A stretch of DNA of 7,276 nt from Actinomycetota bacterium (GTDB taxonomy: Bacteria; Actinomycetota; Thermoleophilia; Solirubrobacterales; Solirubrobacteraceae). Made by a program: the position numbers and the translations under genes. The DNA lies in NCBI GenBank assembly GCA_009699615.1, contig WLNV01000074.1, positions 1 through 7,276 on the forward strand, read 5' to 3'. Within the stretch, counting starts at the first letter, position 1; every line of letters starts with the position of its first letter. The notes under the pieces are model-generated. The model saw nothing but the letters and a program-made list of their open reading frames with translations, ran no database searches and was not told the origin of the DNA. Positions 1 to 5,615 of the stretch are shown one piece after another.

Positions 1-2046
1 GACGGCATCACCTTCGCCGTTGCCGCCGGGAACGAGAACGCCAATGCTTGCAACTCTTCTCCTGCCTCGACTCCAAACGCGCTAACGGTCGGCGCGACAT
101 CATCAAACGACGCTCGCGCCTCCTACTCCAACTACGGAAGCTGCGTTGACATCTTTGCGCCGGGCAGCGGAATCACCTCATCTTGGAGCAGCTCGCCGAC
201 GGCCACCAACACGATCTCCGGCACATCGATGGCATCACCACACGTTGCTGGCGCCGCTGCTCTGCTTCTCTCGGCTAACCCGTCGAGCACGCCAGCGCAG
301 GTAGCCGCGGCGATGGGCAACGCCGCAACGACCGGCGCTGTTGCAGACGCCGGGGTGGGCTCGCCGAACCGCCTGCTCTTCACGGGCGACAGTGCAACCC
401 CCAACCCCACTCCGGAGCCGACACCCACTCCTCCACCACCAGCACCGGCCAACGACAACTTCGGGAGCGCAACCAACCTGACGTCGCTTGCCACGGTTAG
501 CGGAACGACGGTTGCCGCTACGCACGAGACGGGCGAGCCCGCTCACGTCAACTCGGCATCACGTTCAGCTGCATCTACGTGGTACAGCTGGACCGCGACT
601 GAGACCGGCACGCTCGCATTGAGCACCCAAGGCAGCAGCTTTGACACGCTGCTCGCGATCTACACCGGCAGCTCGGTCTCCGGCCTAACGGCCGTGACAG
701 GCAACGACGACAACGGCGCCGGCGGGGTCTGGAGCAGCGTCAACTTCCCCGTGACAGCCGGAGCGACCTATCGCTTTGCAGTTGACGGCTACGCGGGCGC
801 GGTCGGGATGACCAGCTTGGCGGGCACCTTCACGGCCACCGACCCGACTCCAACGCCGCCAACGCCAACACCTCCAACGCCAACACCTCCGACTCCAACA
901 CCTCCTACACCGACCCCGCCCAGCGCTCCCGTCAACGACAACTTCGCAAGTGCCGAGACGCTGAGCTCACTCGGCGACACCGCAGGCACGACGGTCGCGG
1001 CAACCCACGAGCCAAGCGAGCCAAGCCACGTCAACTCGGCGCTCGGTTCGAGCGCTTCGATCTGGTACCTGTGGACGGCAACAGAAGACGGTTCGCTGGA
1101 CCTCAAGACGCAGGGCAGCAGCTACGACACACTGCTCGCCATCTACGAGGGAGACGCGCTCGCCGCTCTAACAATGAAGGCGGCCAACGACGACGTCAGC
1201 ACAGGCCTCTGGAGCCGAGTCACGCTTGACGTCACGGCCGGAACGACCTACAAGATCGCTGTCGACGGCTATGGCGGACGAAGCGGTACGACCCTCGTTA
1301 GCGGTGCGTTCACCGCCAGGCGGCCGACGCCACCGCCGGCGCCGACACCACCACCACCGCCCCCGGCCCCGGTCGCTCCCGACACGACGATCACCGAGTG
1401 GCCCGGAACGTCAACGACGAATACGCGCCCAATCTTCTCCTTCACCTCAAACGCTGATGGCTCCAGCTTTGAATGCCAGATGGAAGGCCGTGACTGGGTT
1501 GCATGCGCCAGCCCGTTCCAGCCCGCCGCCGCTCTCGCCGACGGCTTCCATTCGTTCGCGGTCCGCGCCACCAGCACCGATGCCCTGACCGATGAGACGC
1601 CAGCGAGCGTCGCATTCACGGTTCAAGCCCCTGCGCCCGCTCCTTCCGATCCGCCGACGTTGACGCCTGGCGTCCTGACGCCGGCCAGCACGACGCTCTC
1701 GGTTCTGGGTCGCACGGCAACGCTCTCGATTAGCTGCATCCCGGCCTCGGCTGCGTCGTCCGGCAGCCGCTCTCGAGCAGCCGCCAACGATGGCCCGTGC
1801 AGCGGTCGTCTGCGCCTGACGATCGGCCACGGCAGCAGCCAGCGGACCGTCAACATCGCCGCAGCGGCAACGAGCAACGTCGCCTTCCCGATCGACGCAC
1901 GGACGGCGCGCACCGTCAACGCAGGTACTGCGGTACGAGCAACGCTGCGCATCTACCAGGGCACGAACGCCCGCTCGGTCACGGTCACGCTGCGCAAGCT
2001 CAGCGCCAGCGCGCGTAGTCGCCTGCTGGGCCAAGCCCGCAAGTAA
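1..2046 (+). CDS. Secreted subtilisin-like serine protease (aqualysin/proteinase K type) with PPC-like repeats, 5'-partial
   Basis: The reading frame is open from base 1, so the N-terminus, signal peptide, propeptide and the catalytic Asp and His lie outside the window. 681 residues are visible. Residues 1-130 are the C-terminal part of an S8 catalytic domain: the oxyanion-hole Asn is N11 in AAGNEN, and the nucleophile Ser is S76 in GTSMASPHVAG. C17 and C48 sit where aqualysin I has its second disulfide. After a Pro/Thr linker come two homologous beta-rich repeats resembling PPC domains (about 151-280 and 312-440; both begin NDNF and contain TLLAIY and AVDGY). They are separated by a PTPTP linker. 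An Ig-like domain (about 461-542, with FECQMEG) and a C-terminal beta domain follow. No LPXTG anchor or final membrane helix is visible. The likely role is an extracellular endopeptidase held at or near the cell surface. Family call firm; repeat assignment probable. Confidence 0.93.
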   Translation, partial: DGITFAVAAGNENANACNSSPASTPNALTVGATSSNDARASYSNYGSCVDIFAPGSGITSSWSSSPTATNTISGTSMASPHVAGAAALLLSANPSSTPAQVAAAMGNAATTGAVADAGVGSPNRLLFTGDSATPNPTPEPTPTPPPPAPANDNFGSATNLTSLATVSGTTVAATHETGEPAHVNSASRSAASTWYSWTATETGTLALSTQGSSFDTLLAIYTGSSVSGLTAVTGNDDNGAGGVWSSVNFPVTAGATYRFAVDGYAGAVGMTSLAGTFTATDPTPTPPTPTPPTPTPPTPTPPTPTPPSAPVNDNFASAETLSSLGDTAGTTVAATHEPSEPSHVNSALGSSASIWYLWTATEDGSLDLKTQGSSYDTLLAIYEGDALAALTMKAANDDVSTGLWSRVTLDVTAGTTYKIAVDGYGGRSGTTLVSGAFTARRPTPPPAPTPPPPPPAPVAPDTTITEWPGTSTTNTRPIFSFTSNADGSSFECQMEGRDWVACASPFQPAAALADGFHSFAVRATSTDALTDETPASVAFTVQAPAPAPSDPPTLTPGVLTPASTTLSVLGRTATLSISCIPASAASSGSRSRAAANDGPCSGRLRLTIGHGSSQRTVNIAAAATSNVAFPIDARTARTVNAGTAVRATLRIYQGTNARSVTVTLRKLSASARSRLLGQARK
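844..921 (+). repeat. Five 15-bp tandem units encoding a PTPTP linker
   Basis: Five consecutive 15-bp units, each encoding Pro-Thr-Pro-Thr-Pro, form the hinge between the two PPC-like repeats of the protease. Units two and three (859-873 and 874-888) are identical, and the others differ only at silent positions. The unit number could vary by slippage or unequal crossing-over without breaking the frame. Confidence 0.85.
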
Positions 2047-2057
2047 CCCAGCCTCGG

Positions 2058-2063
2058 TACACT
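2058..2063 (+). promoter_or_regulatory. Possible -10 box for the intact tRNA-Arg
   Basis: TACACT fits the actinobacterial TANNNT -10 pattern and lies 10 bases before the mature tRNA 5' end, which suits a short 5' leader. No convincing -35 hexamer is visible about 17 bases upstream. No comparable box precedes the second tRNA copy. Confidence 0.35.
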
Positions 2064-2073
2064 CAGCCCCGCT

Positions 2074-2147
<74 letters not shown>

Positions 2148-2163
2148 CTTTTATACGGCTCAG

Positions 2164-2180
2164 CACCCCTGATCGGGGTG
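2164..2180 (+). other. Short GC-rich hairpin downstream of the tRNA
   Basis: CACCCC and GGGGTG can pair in a 6-bp stem around a TGATC loop, 16 bases after the tRNA 3' end. No U-tract follows, so a classical intrinsic terminator is doubtful. It could be a weak terminator or chance structure in GC-rich DNA. Confidence 0.3.
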
Positions 2181-2219
2181 GGCTCGCCTCATTCGTGACC
2201 TGCGGGAAGGGCAGTCAGG

Positions 2220-2248
2220 TTGACGCGAGCCGGGAACTAGACTACGTT
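2220..2248 (+). promoter_or_regulatory. Candidate housekeeping promoter for the glycine-rich protein gene
   Basis: TTGACG (2220-2225) and TACGTT (2243-2248) match -35 and -10 consensus elements with an ideal 17-bp spacer. The predicted transcription start is about 2254-2257, almost on the first available start codon (TTG at 2257), which suggests a leaderless or near-leaderless message. It lies inside the interval bounded by the two tRNA copies, so the gene would carry its own promoter. Confidence 0.5.
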
Positions 2249-2256
2249 CCGCGTTC

Positions 2257-3576
2257 TTGTTCGGATTTCTACCAACCGGCGGACGCGGAACTCGGCTGAA
2301 ATCCGGGCGAAGCAGGGCCGCCCTGACCGTTGCGCTGATGGCCTTCTTCGCTCTCCCGGCCTCCGCTTCGGCGGCCAGCACCACCGACTCCTTTGACTTC
2401 ACGGGCGGGGCGCAGCTCTGGATCGTCCCCGACGGCGTCACCGAGGCGACCTTCGATCTTCTTGGCGCCCAGGGAGCGGGATCGAACTTCGGTCCCAGCG
2501 GTCTCGGTGGCTTCGCAGCGGTCACGATCGCGGTCGTGCCCGGCCAGACTTTCCAGATCAACGTCGGCGGAGCCGGTTCCGGCAGCACGGGCGGGTTCAA
2601 CGGCGGAGCCAATGGCAGAGCGAGCGGCGCTTCGAGCAGTGGTGGAGGTGGCGGCGGGGCGTCGGACGTTCGTACTGGAAGCTTCGGACTTGACGACCGC
2701 ATCGTCGTGGCAGGCGGCGGAGGAGGCGGCGGCAATTCGAGAAGCTTCAACCCCTATCGGGAGTCCTTTGGCGGCGCCGGTGGTGGCGCCAGAGGCGGCG
2801 ACGGAGGCGGAGTCGGGAACTTTCCTGAGCCCGGGACGGGCGGCACGCAGACCGCCGGCGGGAGCTGCCGAGGCTTCGATTGCGGGGGCACATTCGGCGC
2901 CGGTGGTGCCGGAGCCGGTGGTGGCGTCAGTAACGGCGGCGGCGGCGGCGGCGGCTGGTGGGGCGGCGGAGGCGGGGCCAGCGGAAACGGCGGCGGCGGC
3001 GGCTCCGGCCACGGCCCGGAGGACACCGTCTTTCAGTCTGGCGTCGGTTCCGGCAGCGGCATTGTTTCCGTGTCCTACGAGGTGGAGCCTGACCCAACCC
3101 CTGACCCAACCCCAACCCCTGACCCGACCCCAACCCCGTTCCCACCTTCCCCGATACTCAGTCTCTCCTTCAATGCGCCGAGCAAGGTGACCAGTGGTAA
3201 GGCGTTCGGTATGAAGGTCAGGGTGACCAACGACGCGAACGAGGCGGTTGCGAGCCGCTTTGCCTCTGCCCGTGCCGCCGCATCCGAGGCAGTATCGGCC
3301 AAGACCTGCCTAGAGGTGCCGCGTCCCTTGGTCATAACGCGGGCGAGGGGTGCAAAGATCAGAGGGCGGACGGCGTGCTGGTACCGCTCATCACTCGGCT
3401 CGGGCAACACGGCCACCTACCCGGTCACGATCAGCGCTCCGCGCTCGGCAAACGGGAGCAAACTCCTGGTGGCATCGGTCCGGGGTTGCACCTCCAACTG
3501 CGCAGGCTTTTCCCTCAACTGGGCTGGTGCCCAGATAAAAGTCGTGCGTGGCAAGCGGTCGGGCGTCACCGGCTAG
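2257..3576 (+). CDS. Exported glycine-rich protein (ALK/LTK-type glycine-rich domain) with C-terminal beta domain
   Basis: 439 residues from a TTG start, the only recognised start ahead of the signal peptide. There is no Shine-Dalgarno, but a good promoter lies just upstream. A CTG 13 codons later would also give a neat signal peptide. Residues 10-40 are basic, then hydrophobic, ending ASASAA. Residues about 44-275 form a glycine-rich domain of the kind seen in ALK/LTK extracellular regions and many bacterial surface proteins. It opens FTGGAQLWIVP and carries GASDVR, then LDDRIVVAGGGG. In the animal proteins such Gly runs pack as poly-Gly-II helices. A DPTPTP linker (about 277-297) leads to a DUF11/CARDB-like beta domain with four Cys. 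No membrane anchor is seen. It is probably a secreted structural or adhesive protein; function is unknown. The stop is two bases before the second tRNA copy. Confidence 0.85.
   Translation: MFGFLPTGGRGTRLKSGRSRAALTVALMAFFALPASASAASTTDSFDFTGGAQLWIVPDGVTEATFDLLGAQGAGSNFGPSGLGGFAAVTIAVVPGQTFQINVGGAGSGSTGGFNGGANGRASGASSSGGGGGGASDVRTGSFGLDDRIVVAGGGGGGGNSRSFNPYRESFGGAGGGARGGDGGGVGNFPEPGTGGTQTAGGSCRGFDCGGTFGAGGAGAGGGVSNGGGGGGGWWGGGGGASGNGGGGGSGHGPEDTVFQSGVGSGSGIVSVSYEVEPDPTPDPTPTPDPTPTPFPPSPILSLSFNAPSKVTSGKAFGMKVRVTNDANEAVASRFASARAAASEAVSAKTCLEVPRPLVITRARGAKIRGRTACWYRSSLGSGNTATYPVTISAPRSANGSKLLVASVRGCTSNCAGFSLNWAGAQIKVVRGKRSGVTG
2935..2955 (+). repeat. (GGC)7 trinucleotide run in the glycine-rich gene
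   Basis: Seven perfect GGC codons in frame encode poly-Gly. A (GGC)5 run follows at 2989-3003. Synonymous mixing of Gly codons elsewhere in the gene makes these pure runs stand out. Slippage would change Gly number without a frameshift. Confidence 0.8.
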
Positions 3577-3578
3577 CC

Positions 3579-3581
<3 letters not shown>
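3568..3581. repeat. 14-bp perfect palindrome at the gene end and tRNA-copy junction
   Basis: ACCGGCTAGCCGGT reads the same on both strands. It covers the TAG stop of the glycine-rich gene and ends exactly where the 71-bp repeat begins at 3582. Its last three bases (GGT) stand in for the native GCG at the 5' end of the tRNA copy. It could be a recombination or insertion footprint, a short hairpin with a CTAG loop, or chance. Confidence 0.6.
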
Positions 3582-3652
<71 letters not shown>

Positions 3653-4654
3653 TTAAAGCAGGAAGAGGGCAACTACGGCTGCGGAGGCCGCTACATACAC
3701 GCTACCGCCGAGGATCAGAGCCTTGTGATCGCGTGCGATAACCGCATCGACCGCTTCGCCGCGGTTGAGCCTGCGCGACGAGAGGACGACTTGTAAGAGT
3801 CCGAGCCCGACAAAGATGAAGGCGGCGATGTAGATCGCGTCGACCATCGTTAGGTAGTCGACGTTAGGCAGCTCGCTATCAACCATGAACTTGAGCGCGA
3901 CGAGAGTCAGCAGCGCCGTGATCGAGAGCGCGATGCGGCCATCGATGTGGATTGGGCTGATCAGGAAGACGAGCCCCGCGCAGAGCAGCACGACGATCAT
4001 CGGCAGGAGCAGTTTGATCGTGTAGGGAAGTCCAGGCCGCGTTACGGGAACCGTGACCGTGATCCGCGAATAGTCCTCGGGTGCCTTCAGCCCCGTGTCG
4101 CCGAAGGTCGTGGAGTACGGCTGGTCGGCGATCGTCATCGTCGGCGTTCCTACCTCGTACCCAGGCAATGAGAGCCCGCTGGCGAGCTCGACCGGTTTTG
4201 CATCCGGGACGAATACAACCTTCTCTGAGGACGAATTGAAGTCTTCGATCTGAACGGTCAGGTCCTGCTCGTCAAACGGGTACTTCGTCAGCGGGAACTT
4301 GTTGTTGAACTTGCCCTGATAGTGGATCAGGCGGTACATCGAACCGTCCTTGAGCCGGACCGGTCTCTCACTTGCCGGCGTGGCGACCGTTCCCCACGAG
4401 TCGTAAGAGTTCATCAGGTCGAGCTTCGCCGAGGGGTCAACCTTGGGGTTGTTCCAGCGCATCCAGATGTAGAAGTCGACGGTGTATGTATCGGTCTCTA
4501 GGTCTACATCTTGAATGTCATTGACATAGACGCCGGTGTAGACCTTTGTTGGCGGAGCGGCCGCTTGGGCTAGCGGCGGCGCGGCACAGAGGGCGAGCGC
4601 GGAAACCGCAGCGAGAGCTGACGACCGACCGATCAGCGAGGACGGCCAGCGCAT
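3653..4654 (-). CDS. Prokaryotic pentameric ligand-gated ion channel (Cys-loop family, GLIC/ELIC-like)
   Basis: 333 residues from an ATG; such channels form homopentamers in the plasma membrane. Residues 1-33 are a signal peptide with a basic start and AQAAA cleavage region. Residues about 36-206 form the outward-facing beta-sandwich, with the family motif DFYIWMRW (60-67) and the loop motif KYPFDEQDL (124-132). The flanking Cys pair is absent, as in other bacterial members. Four membrane helices follow: M1 about 211-232, M2 238-258, M3 268-291 and M4 312-333. M2 aligns without gaps to GLIC up to the conserved Pro (P263, 23'). This puts D238 at -2', A242 at 2', T246 at 6', L249 at 9' and D259 at 19'. 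Acidic rings at both pore mouths suggest cation selectivity (inference). The ligand is unknown. It starts 3 bases after the cupin stop, implying coupled translation. Its stop abuts the tRNA copy on the other strand. Confidence 0.93.
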   Translation of the reverse strand: MRWPSSLIGRSSALAAVSALALCAAPPLAQAAAPPTKVYTGVYVNDIQDVDLETDTYTVDFYIWMRWNNPKVDPSAKLDLMNSYDSWGTVATPASERPVRLKDGSMYRLIHYQGKFNNKFPLTKYPFDEQDLTVQIEDFNSSSEKVVFVPDAKPVELASGLSLPGYEVGTPTMTIADQPYSTTFGDTGLKAPEDYSRITVTVPVTRPGLPYTIKLLLPMIVVLLCAGLVFLISPIHIDGRIALSITALLTLVALKFMVDSELPNVDYLTMVDAIYIAAFIFVGLGLLQVVLSSRRLNRGEAVDAVIARDHKALILGGSVYVAASAAVVALFLL

Positions 4655-4657
4655 CTT

Positions 4658-4996
4658 CTAGGCAGGCCGCTCGAAGACGGCAATCAGGCAGCCGCCTTCG
4701 GTGTGCGAATTGTGGTGCGTGCCGGGTTCGTAGCTGACGAAGTCGCCGGGGCCGAAGACGGTGCCGTCGCTGTCAACGAGGTCGCCTTCGACGATCAGGA
4801 ACTCTTCCCAGCCGAGGTGGTCATGGGCGACGGTCACTGCGCCCGGTTCCATTCGCATCGCGTAACAGCCGAAGCCGGTCTTCTCGTCGAGGCTGAGAGA
4901 GAGCCAGCTGATGTCGTCCTGAACAGGACCCTCCATGTCGTACTCGCCGAACTTGTCGGCGTGGAGGTTGATCTGCTTGCGCTGCTCGCCGCTCAT
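4658..4996 (-). CDS. ChrR-like cupin domain protein (stand-alone metal-binding cupin)
   Basis: 112 residues from the ATG at 4996, chosen because it lies 10 bases after the preceding stop codon. A TTG at 5038 in the same frame would overlap the upstream gene and has no ribosome site. The whole protein is one cupin barrel. Motif 1 is HDHLGWEE (58-65) and motif 2 is PGTHHNSH (91-98). H58, H60, E64 and H94 have the same spacing as the Zn ligands reported for the C-terminal cupin of the anti-sigma factor ChrR (H141, H143, E147, H177). ChrR-type cupins take part in the singlet-oxygen response of phototrophs. Here the sigma-binding domain is missing, so it is not a classical anti-sigma factor. It may be a cytoplasmic sensor or a small metalloenzyme. 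It sits between the pentapeptide and channel genes in one operon. Confidence 0.85.
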   Translation of the reverse strand: MSGEQRKQINLHADKFGEYDMEGPVQDDISWLSLSLDEKTGFGCYAMRMEPGAVTVAHDHLGWEEFLIVEGDLVDSDGTVFGPGDFVSYEPGTHHNSHTEGGCLIAVFERPA

Positions 4997-5006
4997 CGCC
5001 GGCAGG

Positions 5007-5546
5007 CTATTCGCTGCGCCAGCCGATGGCACCTTCAAGGTTTGCGCCGGTCAGCTTCGCGCCACGCATGTCGGCATCCTCAAGGTTTGCGCCCTGCAGG
5101 TTGGCGTTGCGGAACTTGGCGCGGCGGAAGTCGCTGCCGCGCAGGTTGGCCGATCCAAGGTCGCTGTCGTCGAGATTTGCGCGACCTGCCTCAACTTGGC
5201 TGAGGTCTGCGCGACTGAGGTCAGCGTTGCGAAGCTCGGCGCGGCTGAGGTCGGCTCCCGCCAGCTGCGTCCCAACCAGCTTTGCCTCGATCAGCCCGGC
5301 GCAAAACATGCTGGCGTCGCGCATGTCGGCGCCGCTCAGATCCGCGCCCCGCAGGTCAGCATGTTCAAGCCCGATCCCGTTGAGATCCGCGCCCTGAAGA
5401 TTTGCGCCGGTTAGGTCTGCTCCAGAGAGATTCTCGCCGCTTAGATTGGCGCCCGAGAGGTTCGCGTCGCGCAGGTGCGCACCGGCCAAATTGCGTCCTC
5501 GGAGATCCTGCCCACTTAGATCCTGCCCACTGAGATTGACGCTCAT
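5007..5546 (-). CDS. Pentapeptide-repeat protein, 34 uninterrupted repeats
   Basis: 179 residues from an ATG preceded by AGAGGAAA at good spacing. After three N-terminal residues the rest is 34 consecutive pentapeptides of the A(D/N)LXX type in unbroken register, ending with a six-residue tail. Such proteins fold as a right-handed quadrilateral beta-helix; 34 units give about 8.5 coils. No signal peptide or membrane helix is present, so a cytoplasmic location is likely. Only repeat 24 (EAGRA) lacks the inward Leu/Met/Phe. Size and rod-like fold resemble MfpA/Qnr-type gyrase-interacting proteins, but the repeats alone cannot establish that role; a scaffold is equally possible. It is the first gene of the leftward operon and is divergent from the heliorhodopsin gene. 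Confidence 0.92.
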   Translation of the reverse strand: MSVNLSGQDLSGQDLRGRNLAGAHLRDANLSGANLSGENLSGADLTGANLQGADLNGIGLEHADLRGADLSGADMRDASMFCAGLIEAKLVGTQLAGADLSRAELRNADLSRADLSQVEAGRANLDDSDLGSANLRGSDFRRAKFRNANLQGANLEDADMRGAKLTGANLEGAIGWRSE

Positions 5547-5551
5547 AGCTA

Positions 5552-5559
5552 TTTCCTCT
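5552..5559 (-). promoter_or_regulatory. Ribosome binding site of the pentapeptide-repeat gene
   Basis: On the minus strand AGAGGAAA places AGGA seven bases before the ATG at 5546. This is the clearest Shine-Dalgarno in the leftward unit. The cupin and channel genes have none, which fits coupled translation from this first gene. Confidence 0.7.
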
Positions 5560-5563
5560 CTGC

Positions 5564-5592
5564 TTGCAGCTTAGTCGCCGCAGAGATACGGA
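5564..5592 (+). promoter_or_regulatory. Possible promoter of the heliorhodopsin gene
   Basis: TTGCAG (5564-5569) and TACGGA (5587-5592) are separated by 17 bp and would start transcription near 5599, about 17 bases before the ATG. The -10 match is imperfect (last base A rather than T). Only a tentative call. Confidence 0.3.
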
Positions 5593-5596
5593 GCAA
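5568..5596 (-). promoter_or_regulatory. Possible promoter of the pentapeptide-cupin-channel operon
   Basis: On the minus strand TTGCTC (5596-5591) and TAAGCT (5573-5568) are spaced by 17 bp, giving a start near 5561 and a short leader containing the ribosome site. Its -10 box overlaps the -35 box of the opposing candidate promoter, so the two would compete or share a regulator if both are real. Confidence 0.35.
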
Positions 5597-5615
5597 ACAC
5601 GTAGCTTCCTCCGAA

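Noticed and set aside
844..921. CRISPR-like or other short regularly spaced repeat array
   Set aside because: The units are contiguous 15-mers encoding PTPTP inside a coding sequence, with no spacers and no cas genes.
2164..2180. Intrinsic terminator after the intact tRNA
   Set aside because: The hairpin is short and no U-run follows, so I list it only as a structure of uncertain role.
2269..3145. Long alternative frames rich in Ala, Pro or Arg over the glycine-rich gene
   Set aside because: GGC/GGA-rich DNA has few stop codons in any frame. Only the + frame from 2257 has a signal peptide, ordered domains and recognisable motifs.
2148..3578. Integrative element with its own integrase or an insertion sequence
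   Set aside because: No recombinase or transposase frame and no terminal inverted repeats were found in the interval. Only the tRNA repeat supports an insertion history.
4997..5038. N-terminal extension of the cupin from a TTG at 5038
   Set aside because: It would overlap the pentapeptide gene by 32 bp with no ribosome site, and the extra residues are outside the cupin fold. The ATG at 4996 fits the operon spacing.
4935..5414. Plus-strand open frame opposite the pentapeptide gene with regular LRSAP or VCALQV-like repeats
   Set aside because: The periodicity is the antisense image of the pentapeptide repeats. The minus frame has the ribosome site and family motif.
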